From: Variovorax beijingensis
GTDB lineage: Bacteria > Pseudomonadota > Gammaproteobacteria > Burkholderiales > Burkholderiaceae_C
Direction: 5' to 3'
NCBI RefSeq assembly: GCF_007828835.1
Contig: NZ_VIVL01000001.1
Location: 434,001-498,000 of the forward strand
DNA length: 64,000 nucleotides
Shown: positions 45,143-53,439 of the stretch, one piece after another
How positions within the stretch are numbered: the first letter of the stretch is position 1
How the letters are laid out: each line of letters begins with the position of its first letter
Program-made: the position numbers and the translations under genes
Notes under the pieces: generated by a model
Databases searched by the model: none
Seen by the model: only the letters and a program-made list of their open reading frames with translations
Told to the model about the DNA's origin: nothing

Positions 45143-45877
45143 TCAAGCTCTGCGCAGGCGTGTGAAGGCTTCGAACTCCCAGTTGCGCATGCCCAGCAGC
45201 AGCGTGTAGCCCTCGCGGTCCTTGGCCGAGAGCTTCTGGTCGGTCTGGTGCTGCTGCGCGAAGTCCTGCGCCACGCGCTGCAGGCGTTCCAGGAAGGCCG
45301 GCGCGAGCGAGCGGCTGATCGACCCGTGCACCAGCAGCAGTCCTTCGGCCGGGCCATCGAAGCCGCCGCGGTAGTAGTCGAGCACCACGTTCTCGCGGAA
45401 GAACTCCATCACCGGGCCGTGCGGCCGCCAGCGGAAGGTCTTGGCCAGCTTCAGCCGGTAGCGGTTCAGCGGGCGCAGTTCGATGATGCCGATGCGGTCC
45501 AGCTGCGCCAGACAGCCGATGCACTCGGCCTCGCTGATCCGGTACGAAGCCACGATCTGCTCCAGCGTCCACTGGCTCAGCACGCTGATGGCCACCAGCA
45601 GCAGCTTCTTGTCCTTGACCACCGCCTTTTCCTGCTCCTGGGTCAGCTCCTTCAGCAGCGGCTGGGCGTCGGCCACGCGGCGCGCCAACTCCGCGAAGTC
45701 GATCTTGAGCGCACGGCAGATCGCATCGACGCGCGACAGCGGCATGTCGCTCTTGGCCAGCATGCGCTTCACGCTGGATTCGGCCATGTCGAGCGAGCGC
45801 GCCAGGTCGGCGTAGGTCATGCGGGCGCTCTTGAGTTCGTTCTTGAGGGCTTGGACGAGGTCGACGGTGGTGCTCAT
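45143..45877 (-). CDS. XRE-family helix-turn-helix regulator with a large C-terminal domain
   Basis: The 244-residue protein has an N-terminal helix-turn-helix near residues 18-60 (MTYADLARSLDMAESSVKRM, then LSRVDAICRALKIDFAELAR). The remainder (residues about 75-244) is a helical domain with a possible second winged-helix region (LSQWTLEQIVASYRISEAEC) that I cannot assign. It is divergent from the CREST-type gene. A 17-base palindrome lies 23 bases before its start and recurs before the envelope cassette. Confidence 0.85.
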   Translation of the reverse strand: MSTTVDLVQALKNELKSARMTYADLARSLDMAESSVKRMLAKSDMPLSRVDAICRALKIDFAELARRVADAQPLLKELTQEQEKAVVKDKKLLLVAISVLSQWTLEQIVASYRISEAECIGCLAQLDRIGIIELRPLNRYRLKLAKTFRWRPHGPVMEFFRENVVLDYYRGGFDGPAEGLLLVHGSISRSLAPAFLERLQRVAQDFAQQHQTDQKLSAKDREGYTLLLGMRNWEFEAFTRLRRA

Positions 45878-45899
45878 GAGGGTGCTGATGCGGAAGGAG

Positions 45900-45916
45900 G
45901 TATTAGAAAAAGATAC
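45900..45916. promoter_or_regulatory. Candidate XRE operator, GTAT-N9-ATAC copy 1
   Basis: The 17-base site GTATTAGAAAAAGATAC lies just upstream of the XRE gene, in the gap it shares with the divergent CREST-type gene. It has the same outer arms and the same right half (AAGATAC) as the site at 48944-48960. The site could serve autoregulation and control of the divergent gene. Confidence 0.45.
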
Positions 45917-46015
45917 TGAAAGGTGTGAATTAGTGCCTCGTATCGATTCTCGATGCCTGTAGAGAGACTGGCAACTAAATTCCGCGGCTCGTACCACCCA
46001 CCACCGAGGACCGCC

Positions 46016-46876
46016 ATGCCTTTGCCCACCCTCAGCCGCCGCGAGCGCGGACTGCTCTTCACCTTCGCGCTGCTCGCGCTGGTGGCCCTGTTCGGACCCG
46101 CATTGCCGGCGGCCGAGGTGGCCATTGCCTCGGTGTTCGCCGACGACCGCAGCTGGCACGGCCTGCCCAACGCCATGGACGTGCTGAGCAACCTGCCCTT
46201 CATGCTGATCGGCTTCTGGGGCCTGTACCGGCTCAACCGGATCGACCGCGCCCACCAGGAGGCGCTGGCGCAGTTCCCGCTGGCGCCGCCGGCCAACGAT
46301 CCGCCGGACAACACGCTCGACTGCGCCTGGCTTTTCTTTGCCGGGCTGGTCGCCACTGCTGCGGGATCGGCCTTCTTCCACCTGATGCCCGACGGCGCCC
46401 GGCTCGCGGCCGACCGCGCCGGCATGGCGGTGGCGTTCGCGGGGCTGATCGGCATCGCGGTCTGCGAGCGCGTGAGCCAGCGCGCCGGCTGGCCGGCCGC
46501 CTGGTTTGTGCTGATGGCCGGGCTGCTGTCGGCCGAGGTGTTCCAGGAAAGCGGCAACGTGCTGCCCTGGGCCATCGTGCAGTTCGGCGGCATGGCGCTG
46601 GTGCTCACGCTCGCGATCGCCACGCCGATGCGCGGCGCGGTCGGGCTCAAGCTGGGCTGGGTGATCTGCTTCTATGCCCTGGCCAAGGCATTCGAGCTGG
46701 CCGACCACGCGATCTACGAGGCGACGCAGCAGGTGGTTTCGGGCCACACCCTCAAGCACCTGACCGCATCGCTGGCGGGCCTGCCGGTGCTGGCGGCGCT
46801 GCGCAAGCTCGACATGAACTGGCGCGCGACCCTGCTGCGGCACAATCCCGACGCAGCCGCCGCCGTGACGGCATGA
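46016..46876 (+). CDS. CREST-superfamily membrane hydrolase (alkaline-ceramidase-like)
   Basis: The 286-residue protein has about seven hydrophobic helices. It carries the hallmarks of the CREST superfamily: a serine in MDVLSNLPFMLIG, the H and D residues in SAFFHLMPDGARLAADRAGMA, and an H-x3-H in SGHTLKHLTASLAG in the last helices. Relatives include alkaline ceramidases and PAQR receptors, which hydrolyse amide bonds of lipids. The substrate is unknown. The next gene encodes a lysophospholipid-repair fusion, which supports a lipid role. Confidence 0.78.
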   Translation: MPLPTLSRRERGLLFTFALLALVALFGPALPAAEVAIASVFADDRSWHGLPNAMDVLSNLPFMLIGFWGLYRLNRIDRAHQEALAQFPLAPPANDPPDNTLDCAWLFFAGLVATAAGSAFFHLMPDGARLAADRAGMAVAFAGLIGIAVCERVSQRAGWPAAWFVLMAGLLSAEVFQESGNVLPWAIVQFGGMALVLTLAIATPMRGAVGLKLGWVICFYALAKAFELADHAIYEATQQVVSGHTLKHLTASLAGLPVLAALRKLDMNWRATLLRHNPDAAAAVTA

Positions 46877-46880
46877 CATA

Positions 46881-46922
46881 GGCCCGCCCCCAGTCTTCGC
46901 GCACTGCGTGTCGCTGCGCCAG
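46881..46922 (+). repeat. Structured dispersed repeat, 5' half only (copy C)
   Basis: Forty-two bases starting four bases after the stop of the CREST-type gene match the first part of copy B at about 35 of 42 positions. The first hairpin (GCGCAC/GTGTCGC) is kept, with a changed loop. The middle and 3' hairpins are absent and the sequence runs straight into the ribosome-binding site of the next gene. Confidence 0.75.
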
Positions 46923-46947
46923 TAGATAACAAGAGGAGATGCTCCGA

Positions 46948-48909
46948 ATGACAACCCCCGCCGCTGCTGCCACTGCCGCCACCGCGCCCCACGAGGCGAA
47001 CGCCCACGCGAACCAGTTCGCGCTTCTCGGGCAGCGGCGCTTCGCGCCCTTCTTCTGGACCCAGTTCGCGGGCGCGGCCAACGACAACCTCTTCAAGTTC
47101 GCCTTCACCGTCATGGTGACCTACCAGCTCCAGCTGAGCTGGATGCCGCCGGCCATGGCGGGCCTGGCCATCGGCGCGCTGTTCATCCTGCCGTTTTTGC
47201 TGTTCTCCGCCACGGCGGGGCAGCTCACCGACAAGTTCGACAAGACGAAGATGATCCGCTTCGTCAAGAACCTCGAGATCGCGATCATGCTGCTCGCGGC
47301 CTGGGGCTTCGTGCGCGCCGATGCGGTGGTGCTGCTGGGCTGCGTGTTCCTCATGGGCCTGCATTCCACGCTGTTCGGGCCGGTCAAGTTCGCCTACCTG
47401 CCGCAGGTGCTCGACGCGCGCGAGCTCACGGGCGGCAACGGCATGGTCGAGATGGGCACCTTCGTCGCCATCCTGCTCGGGCAGGTGGCGGGCGGGCTGC
47501 TGGTGGCGCTGCCGCAGGTCGGCCACACGACGGTGGCGGTGGCCTGCGTGCTGCTGGCACTGGTGGGGCGCGGCGTGGCCCAGGCCATTCCGCGGGCGCC
47601 GGCCACCGACCCGGGGCTGATGATCAACTGGAACCCGTTCAGCGAGACCTGGCGCAACCTCAAGCTCGCGCACGGCAACATCGTGGTGTTCCGCTCGCTC
47701 CTGGGCATCTCGTGGATGTGGTTCTTCGGCGCGGTGTTCCTGAGCCAGTTCCCCAGCTTCGCGAAGGAAGTGCTGCACGGCGACGAGCAGGTGGCGTCTC
47801 TGCTGCTGGTGGTGTTCTCGGTGGGCATCGGCGTGGGCTCGCTGCTGTGCGAGACGCTGAGCCGCCGGCAGGTCGAGATCGGCCTGGTGCCGCTGGGCGC
47901 GATCGGCATGAGCGTGTTCGCCATCGACCTGTACTTTGCATCGCGCGCGCTGCCTCCGGTAGCGGTCATGGGGCTGGGCGCCTTCATGGGCCAGGCCGCG
48001 CACTGGCGTGTGATGGCCGACTTGGCGCTGCTGTCGCTCTTCGCGGGGCTCTACAGCGTGCCGATGTACGCGCTGATCCAGCTGCGCAGCCAGCCCACGC
48101 ACCGCGCACGCATCATCGCAGCCAACAACATCCTCAACGCGCTGTTCATGATCGGCAGCTCGGTCATCGCGGGTGCGCTGCTCGGCGCCGGCTTCACCAT
48201 TCCGCAGATCTTCCTGTTCACCGGCATTGCCAACGCCGTGGTGGCGTTCTACATCTTCATGCTGGTGCCGGAATACCTGCTGCGCTTCATCGCGTGGATG
48301 CTGTCGCACTTCGTCTACCGCTTCGAGATCAAGGGCGACGAGCACATTCCCACCGAGGGCGCCGCGGTGCTGGTGTGCAACCACGTGAGCTTCATCGACG
48401 CCATACTGCTGATGGCCGCGAGCCCGCGTCCGATCCGCTTCATCATGGACCACCGCATCTTCAAGGTGCCGGTGCTCGGCTGGCTGTTCAGGCTGGCCAA
48501 GGCGATTCCGATCGCGCCGCAAAAGGAAGACCCGGCGGCCTACGAAGCGGCGTTCGCGAAGGCGCTGGGCGTGCTGCGCGAGGGCGACCTGCTGGCCATC
48601 TTTCCCGAGGGCGCCATCACGCGGGACGGCCAGCTGCAGCCCTTCAAGGGCGGCGTGATGAAGATCATCGAAAGCGCGCGCGCCGAAGGCATCGAGCCGC
48701 CGGTGATCCCGATGGCGCTGACCAATCTCTGGGGCTCGTACTTCAGCCGCATCGAGCTGCGCGGCGGCCAGAACGTGGCCATGGCCAAGCCCTTCCGCCG
48801 CGGCTTCTTTAGCCGCGTGGGGCTCAACGTCGGCCATGCCGTGCCGCCGGCCGAGGTGCGGCCCGAGGCGCTGCAGCAGCGCGTGAGCGGATTGCTGCTG
48901 GCCGCGTAA
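46948..48909 (+). CDS. LplT-Aas fusion: lysophospholipid transporter and acyltransferase
   Basis: In this 653-residue membrane protein the N-terminal 430 residues form an MFS domain of the LplT type (FFWTQFAGAANDNLFKFAF, then ATAGQLTDKFDKTKMIR). The C-terminal part is a PlsC-type acyltransferase with the HX4D motif in NHVSFIDA and the FPEGAITRDG motif. Together they would flip lysophospholipids inward and re-acylate them. The AMP-ligase domain of E. coli Aas is absent. The start at 46948 is chosen because GAGGAG at 46933 is well placed for it; an ATG at 46939 overlaps that site. Confidence 0.9.
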   Translation: MTTPAAAATAATAPHEANAHANQFALLGQRRFAPFFWTQFAGAANDNLFKFAFTVMVTYQLQLSWMPPAMAGLAIGALFILPFLLFSATAGQLTDKFDKTKMIRFVKNLEIAIMLLAAWGFVRADAVVLLGCVFLMGLHSTLFGPVKFAYLPQVLDARELTGGNGMVEMGTFVAILLGQVAGGLLVALPQVGHTTVAVACVLLALVGRGVAQAIPRAPATDPGLMINWNPFSETWRNLKLAHGNIVVFRSLLGISWMWFFGAVFLSQFPSFAKEVLHGDEQVASLLLVVFSVGIGVGSLLCETLSRRQVEIGLVPLGAIGMSVFAIDLYFASRALPPVAVMGLGAFMGQAAHWRVMADLALLSLFAGLYSVPMYALIQLRSQPTHRARIIAANNILNALFMIGSSVIAGALLGAGFTIPQIFLFTGIANAVVAFYIFMLVPEYLLRFIAWMLSHFVYRFEIKGDEHIPTEGAAVLVCNHVSFIDAILLMAASPRPIRFIMDHRIFKVPVLGWLFRLAKAIPIAPQKEDPAAYEAAFAKALGVLREGDLLAIFPEGAITRDGQLQPFKGGVMKIIESARAEGIEPPVIPMALTNLWGSYFSRIELRGGQNVAMAKPFRRGFFSRVGLNVGHAVPPAEVRPEALQQRVSGLLLAA

Positions 48910-48943
48910 GGCGCGGCCTCTCCGGCGCACAAGGTGCCGAAAA

Positions 48944-48960
48944 GTATCTCTTCAAGATAC
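48944..48960. promoter_or_regulatory. Candidate XRE operator, GTAT-N9-ATAC copy 2
   Basis: GTATCT at 48944-48949 and AGATAC at 48955-48960 form a perfect 6-bp inverted repeat over five bases. It lies 98 bases before the YiaAB gene. The 17-base length and right half AAGATAC match the site at 45900-45916, so the XRE regulator is a candidate to bind both. Confidence 0.45.
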
Positions 48961-49057
48961 CCGTAGCGGCTCAAACCGGAACTGGTCGAAGCATCCGAGT
49001 CCCGTGGCGCGGGAGCGGACCATCATTCGCTCACCTTCACTACGCCGCGAGGCACGC

Positions 49058-49555
49058 ATGCAAACCTTCCCTTCCACCACCGTTTCGATCCAGCGCGACA
49101 CGCGGGCCTGGCAGTTCCAGGTCTGGGCTTCCTTCGCGATCGCCGTGTTCCTGTGCGCCACCGGCCTGAGCTGGCTGCCGGGCGAGGCGCTGGACCGTGC
49201 GTTCATGGTGATGGGCTATGTGTTCTGCCTCAGCACCGCCTTCATGCTGGCCAAGTTCGTGCGCGACAGCCAGCAGGCGGGCGCCAGCGGCACGGCGGGC
49301 CGCGACGTGCCGATGTGGCGCCTGGTGGTCTGGGGCAGCTTCTTCACCGCGATGGGCCTGACCGGCTGGGGCCTGGTCCGCATGGAGATCAACGACGCCT
49401 ACAAGGCCTTCCTGGGCGTGAGCTGGCTGTTCCTGATCAGCTCGGCCTTCACGCTGGCCAAGACCCTGCGCGACCGCCACGAGGCCGACCTGGCCGAAGC
49501 GCGGCTGCAAGGCCGCCGCGCCGCCCGCCAGGAAGCCGCCGCCTCGGCCGAATGA
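49058..49555 (+). CDS. YiaA/YiaB-family inner-membrane protein
   Basis: This 165-residue protein has two copies of the YiaAB two-helix module: WQFQVWASFAIAVFLCATGL to CLSTAFMLAKFVRD, and WRLVVWGSFFTAMGLTGWGL to LISSAFTLAKTLRD. The C-terminal tail is charged and helical (RHEADLAEARLQGRRAARQE). The ATG at 49058 is preferred over one 18 codons upstream. The family is linked to envelope stress gene neighbourhoods but has no known activity. It is the first gene of a five-gene cassette. Confidence 0.85.
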   Translation: MQTFPSTTVSIQRDTRAWQFQVWASFAIAVFLCATGLSWLPGEALDRAFMVMGYVFCLSTAFMLAKFVRDSQQAGASGTAGRDVPMWRLVVWGSFFTAMGLTGWGLVRMEINDAYKAFLGVSWLFLISSAFTLAKTLRDRHEADLAEARLQGRRAARQEAAASAE

Positions 49556-49596
49556 GCGCCGCTTTTTCTTCATCCATCCATCCACGAAAGACCGCC

Positions 49597-50055
49597 ATGA
49601 AAAAATCCGTTGCTGCGCTTCTGATCGCCGCCTGCACCGCCTTCGCAGGCGCCACGCTGCCCCTTCATGCCCAGGCGCAGAGCGAGGCTTCGGCCGCACT
49701 CTCGCTGCTGCCGGTGGCCTCGGTCGTGGGTGCCGCTTCGGCGGTGGGTGCCTCCGCGACGGCCGTGGCCGCGCTGCCCGCCGCGCTCTCGGTGGGTGGC
49801 TCGATGCTTACGGTGGTGGCGGTCGAGGCCTCGGCCGACGGCACCGTCTACCTGCTGGAGCGCGCCTCGGACGGTGCGCGTGCCAGCGTCAAGGTGATGG
49901 GGCGCGCCGCCAATGCCGCATCGGCGGCGGTCGGCACGGGCGTGCTGGTCAGTGTGATCGGCACCGGCGTCGTGCTGTCGGCCGCGGGCGAGGTGCTGGC
50001 CTTCGTGCCCAATGCCATCGGCCGTGCGCTGCTGTACAACGAGAGGCTGTCGTGA
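49597..50055 (+). CDS. Small exported protein, STM0539-like
   Basis: The 152-residue protein has a signal peptide (MKKSVAALLIAACTAFAGAT, cleavage near AQA-QS). The mature part is Ala/Val/Gly/Ser-rich with two long hydrophobic stretches (AASAVGASATAVAALPAALS and GVLVSVIGTGVVLSAAGEVL), so it may sit in or on a membrane. The layout resembles the STM0539-type family; I hold that loosely. It overlaps the DUF2145 gene by four bases. Confidence 0.72.
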   Translation: MKKSVAALLIAACTAFAGATLPLHAQAQSEASAALSLLPVASVVGAASAVGASATAVAALPAALSVGGSMLTVVAVEASADGTVYLLERASDGARASVKVMGRAANAASAAVGTGVLVSVIGTGVVLSAAGEVLAFVPNAIGRALLYNERLS

Positions 50056-50849
50056 AGCGCGCGGTCTTCCCTGCGTTCCTGCTTGCGCTCTCGGCGGCAC
50101 TGCCGCTGCAGGCGCAGGCCGGCCGCTCCTGCGAGCAGGCCAGGCCGACCGCCGAGCTGATCGCCAAGGGCATGCAGCTGGCCGAGCGCACTTCGCAGCA
50201 GCTCGATGCGAGCGGCGCGCGCGTCGTGCTGCTGGCGCGCGCCGGGCAGGACCTGGGCAAGTACGGCCTGCGCTATTCGCACCTGGGCATCGCCTACAAG
50301 ACCGACGAGGGTCCATGGCGCGTGGTGCACAAGCTCAACCAGTGCGGCAGCGCCGTGGCCGCGGTCTACCGCCAGGGGCTCGGCGAGTTCTTCCTCGACG
50401 ACCTGTGGCGCTACGAGGCCGCCTGGGTCGTGCCCGCGCCCGCCGTGCAGGTGCAGTTGCTGGCCGCGCTCCGCGAGCCGCCCGCGCGCATCGTGCGGCT
50501 GAACATTGCGCCCTACAGCATCGTGAGCTACGCCTGGGGACAGAAGTACCAGCAGTCGAACCAGTGGGCGGTCGAGACGCTGGCCGCGGCCATGGAGCCC
50601 GCCACCATCGCGAGCCGCGCGCAGGCGCAGGCGTGGCTGCAGTTCAAGGGCTACGAGCCGACCACGCTCAAGCTCGGCCCGCTGACGCGGCTGGGCGGCC
50701 GCGTGGGCTCGGCCAACGTGGCTTTCGACGACCATCCGAACGAGAAGCGGTTCTCGGACCGCATCGAAACCGTGACGGTCGACTCGGTGTTCGCGTGGAT
50801 GCCGCGCGCAGGGCTCGGCGCGGCGCCGGTGGCGTTCAAGCTGCAGTAA
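50052..50849 (+). CDS. Exported DUF2145 protein
   Basis: This 265-residue protein has a signal peptide ending near AQA-GRSC. The mature part shows the DUF2145 features: GARVVLLARAGQDL, YSHLGIAYK, WRVVHKLNQCG, YSIVSYAWGQKYQQSNQW and the HPNEKRFSDRIETVTVDSVFAW tail. The conserved His in YSHLG and the Asn/Gln-rich QQSNQW segment recall papain-like NlpC/P60 or amidase folds; that is inference. Translationally coupled to the small exported protein. Confidence 0.82.
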   Translation: MKRAVFPAFLLALSAALPLQAQAGRSCEQARPTAELIAKGMQLAERTSQQLDASGARVVLLARAGQDLGKYGLRYSHLGIAYKTDEGPWRVVHKLNQCGSAVAAVYRQGLGEFFLDDLWRYEAAWVVPAPAVQVQLLAALREPPARIVRLNIAPYSIVSYAWGQKYQQSNQWAVETLAAAMEPATIASRAQAQAWLQFKGYEPTTLKLGPLTRLGGRVGSANVAFDDHPNEKRFSDRIETVTVDSVFAWMPRAGLGAAPVAFKLQ

Positions 50850-50879
50850 GAAATCTCTCTCTCTCACCGAAAGAATGAA

Positions 50880-52001
50880 ATGAGCAAGTCATTGCGTCTG
50901 TCCGAAAAATGGTTTCGCCGCGGCCTCTGGCTCGTGGCGCTGGTGTTCGCGAGCTTCCTGATCGGGCTCGGCGGCGCTATCGTGGACGACCTGCCGCGGG
51001 TCGAGCGCACGCTCGAACTCGACGACTTCATCGACCGCCCCGCGGCCGAGCCGCTGCGCAGCACCATCAAGGCGTCGGAGGCCGCCGAGCTGCAGGCGAC
51101 GCGGCAGCTGGAGCAGGTCCGCCTGCAGCAGAGCGCCGCACGGCAGGCCAGTGCCAACGCCCGCGAGACCTTCGGCAACTGGATCGCCACGCGGCGCGCC
51201 ACCGCGCAGCCCGACCAGGACACGGAGCTGATCGCGCGTACCAAGGCGCTCGATGCCTTCAAGCAGAAGGAAGACGAGGCCCAGCGCCTGGTCAATGCGC
51301 AGCAGCAGATCGTGCTCGATGCGCGCCAGGCCGAGCAGCGCGCCCGCGAGGCGCTGTCGCTGCTGGAGCGCGATGCGCAAAAAAAGCTCGAAGCGGAGTA
51401 CCGCCGCGTCGAGCTGCGCGTGTTCGCCTACCGCCTCGCGCTCACGCTGCCGCTGCTGGTCGTGGCCGGCTGGCTCTTTGCGAAGAAGCGCAAGAGCACC
51501 TACTGGCCCTTCGTCTGGGGCTTCATCTTCTTCGCGCTGTTCGCCTTTTTCGTCGAGCTGGTGCCCTACCTGCCGAGCTATGGCGGCTACGTGCGCTACG
51601 CGGTGGGCATTGTGGTCACGGTGCTCGTGGGGCGCTATGCGATCGTTGCGCTCAACGCCTACCTCGCGCGCCAGAAGCTCGCCGAGCAGCAGCCCGACCA
51701 GGTGCGACGCGAGGAGCTCAGCTACGACGTTGCGCTCGCGCGGCTCGGCAAGGGCGTGTGCCCCGGCTGCGAACGCCCGGTGGACCTGAAGAACGGCGAG
51801 ATCGACTTCTGCCCGCACTGCGGCATCGGCCTGTTCGACCATTGCGGCCAGTGCGAGACGCGCAAGAGCGCGTTCTCGAAGTTCTGCCATGCCTGCGGCA
51901 CATCCGCTCTGCCGCGCGTGCCGCAGGCAGCGGCCGGTGGATCGGTGCCCGGGTCTGTGGATTCGTTCACGCCCGGCGGTCCGCTGAAGCCGGCCGTGTA
52001 G
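50880..52001 (+). CDS. Membrane protein with coiled coil and double zinc ribbon
   Basis: The 373-residue protein has an N-terminal membrane helix (WFRRGLWLVALVFASFLIGL), a long charged coiled coil at residues about 60-185, then three or four membrane helices (about 185-265). A C-terminal cytoplasmic domain has four CxxC pairs at C294/C297, C311/C314, C322/C325 and C336/C339, enough for two zinc ribbons. No catalytic motif is visible. It is part of the YiaAB-DUF2145 cassette and may link envelope state to a cytoplasmic partner. Confidence 0.8.
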   Translation: MSKSLRLSEKWFRRGLWLVALVFASFLIGLGGAIVDDLPRVERTLELDDFIDRPAAEPLRSTIKASEAAELQATRQLEQVRLQQSAARQASANARETFGNWIATRRATAQPDQDTELIARTKALDAFKQKEDEAQRLVNAQQQIVLDARQAEQRAREALSLLERDAQKKLEAEYRRVELRVFAYRLALTLPLLVVAGWLFAKKRKSTYWPFVWGFIFFALFAFFVELVPYLPSYGGYVRYAVGIVVTVLVGRYAIVALNAYLARQKLAEQQPDQVRREELSYDVALARLGKGVCPGCERPVDLKNGEIDFCPHCGIGLFDHCGQCETRKSAFSKFCHACGTSALPRVPQAAAGGSVPGSVDSFTPGGPLKPAV

Positions 52002-52093
52002 CGGCGCTGCCGCATGCGCGTGCTACAACCGCCGGCTGCGGCACGGACGTGCCGCGGTTTCAGTCAGCCACCCACCTCGACGGAGCAAGAAGC

Positions 52094-52471
52094 ATGAGCA
52101 TTTTCGGCAAGATTTTTTCCAAGATTTTCCCGTCGGCCAACGCCGCTGAAGTCGTCGCCGCACCGCCGGCGGCTGCACCGGGCGCGCCGGCCGCTGCCGC
52201 ACCGCCGCCTGCGATCCCGCTGGGCGACGTGCCCGCCGTCCTGGACGCGATGCCTGGTGCCGCCGGCCTGAACTGGCGCACCTCGATCGTCGACCTGCTC
52301 AAGTTGCTGGGCCTGGACAGCAGCCTCGCCGCGCGCAAGGAACTGGCCAGCGAAATTCTCTACAGCGATGGCGAGCCGGGTTCGGCCGAATGGAACATCG
52401 GCCTGCACAAGCAGGTGATGAGCCGCATCGCCGCCAATGGCGGCACGCTGCCGGCCGAACTGCGCGACTAA
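52094..52471 (+). CDS. DUF3597 family protein
   Basis: This is a 125-residue protein. An amphipathic N-terminus (MSIFGKIFSKIFP) is followed by an Ala/Pro linker and a C-terminal helical domain (VLDAMPGAAGLNWRTSIVDL, then ARKELASEILYSDGEPGSAEWN), which is the DUF3597 pattern. LysM-like or peptidoglycan-linked roles have been suggested for relatives, but no function is established. It is the last gene of the envelope cassette and convergent with the SDR gene. Confidence 0.82.
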   Translation: MSIFGKIFSKIFPSANAAEVVAAPPAAAPGAPAAAAPPPAIPLGDVPAVLDAMPGAAGLNWRTSIVDLLKLLGLDSSLAARKELASEILYSDGEPGSAEWNIGLHKQVMSRIAANGGTLPAELRD

Positions 52472-52516
52472 GAAGATCGGTACCCGGGAATTTTCTTTTT
52501 TGGGGGCGAGCCTATT

Positions 52517-53302
52517 TCAGGTCCAGCCCGCGTCCACCACGTAGTCCTGCGCGGTGCACATGCGCGAATCGTCGGCGGCCAGGAACAGCGCCATCGCCGC
52601 GATGTCCTCGGCCATCACACGGCCCGGCAGGCACTGGGCCGCATCGATCTCCGCGCCCGACTCGGGCTTGACCCACAGCTTGATCTGCCGCTCGGTCATC
52701 ACCCAGCCCGGCACGATCGAATTGACGCGGATGTTCTGCTTGCCCAGGTCGCGCGCCAGCGAGCGCGTGAGGCCGCGCGCGGCCGCCTTGCAGGCCTGGT
52801 AGACCGGGTAGCCCCGGCCCTTGATCATCCAGCTGATCGAGCCGAAGTTGATGATCGAGCCGCCGCCCAGCGCGCGCATGTCGTCCGCCACCGCCTGCGC
52901 GGCAAAGAACTGGTGCTTGAAGTTCACGGCCACGAGGCGGTCGAAGTCTCCGCTCGTGACGTCGGCCATCTCGTGGCGCCGGTCGTTGGCGGCATTGTTG
53001 AGCAGCACGCCGATGGGGCCGAATTGCGCGCGCACCGCGGCAATGGTGGCCGCGAGCGCCGCCGTGTCGGTCACGTCGCATTCGCGGAACAGCGCGGGCG
53101 TGTCGTCCTGCAGCTGCGCCGCGAGCGCGGTGCCGGCGGCCGTGTCGAGGTCGCAGAACCCGACCTTCGCGCCCTGCGCGTGGAAGGCCCGGACCAGCGC
53201 CTCCCCGATGCCGCTCGCACCGCCCGAGATGAACACGGTGCGGCCGGCCAGCGAGGGATAGCGGGCGGTGTAGGACGAAAGTGGTGATGCGTCGGTGGTC
53301 AT
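52517..53302 (-). CDS. SDR-family dehydrogenase, D-xylose/L-arabinose 1-dehydrogenase-like
   Basis: The 261-residue oxidoreductase has the nucleotide-binding motif ISGGASGIGEALV, the NNAAND segment, a catalytic Ser in INFGSISWMI and the Y-x3-K pair in VYQACKAA. The segments HEMADVTSGDFDRLVAVNFKH and AAQCLPGRVM, and the VDAGWT end, closely recall Caulobacter D-xylose 1-dehydrogenase. An aldose such as xylose or arabinose is the likely substrate (inference). No other sugar genes are adjacent. Confidence 0.87.
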   Translation of the reverse strand: MTTDASPLSSYTARYPSLAGRTVFISGGASGIGEALVRAFHAQGAKVGFCDLDTAAGTALAAQLQDDTPALFRECDVTDTAALAATIAAVRAQFGPIGVLLNNAANDRRHEMADVTSGDFDRLVAVNFKHQFFAAQAVADDMRALGGGSIINFGSISWMIKGRGYPVYQACKAAARGLTRSLARDLGKQNIRVNSIVPGWVMTERQIKLWVKPESGAEIDAAQCLPGRVMAEDIAAMALFLAADDSRMCTAQDYVVDAGWT

Positions 53303-53439
53303 GTGAATGCGGCAACAGCGATGGCTACGAGCGGCAAGCGTACCGGATGGGCGTGCCCCTGCATGGCGAGGGGCCGCCGGCCGGCGTATGGCTTCCGGCG
53401 AATGGCCGGCGCGGGCGTTGGTGGCTACGCTCCTTCTCC

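Noticed and set aside
46714-48930. A 738-codon open frame antisense to the LplT-Aas gene
   Set aside because: It has a His/Arg/Glu-rich non-protein-like composition and lies over a gene with clear MFS and acyltransferase motifs.
52502-52511. GGGGGCGAGCC near the SDR stop, the inverted start of the structured repeat
   Set aside because: The match is only about 11 bases and none of the hairpins follow. A similar 11-base match near 32189 was also dismissed.
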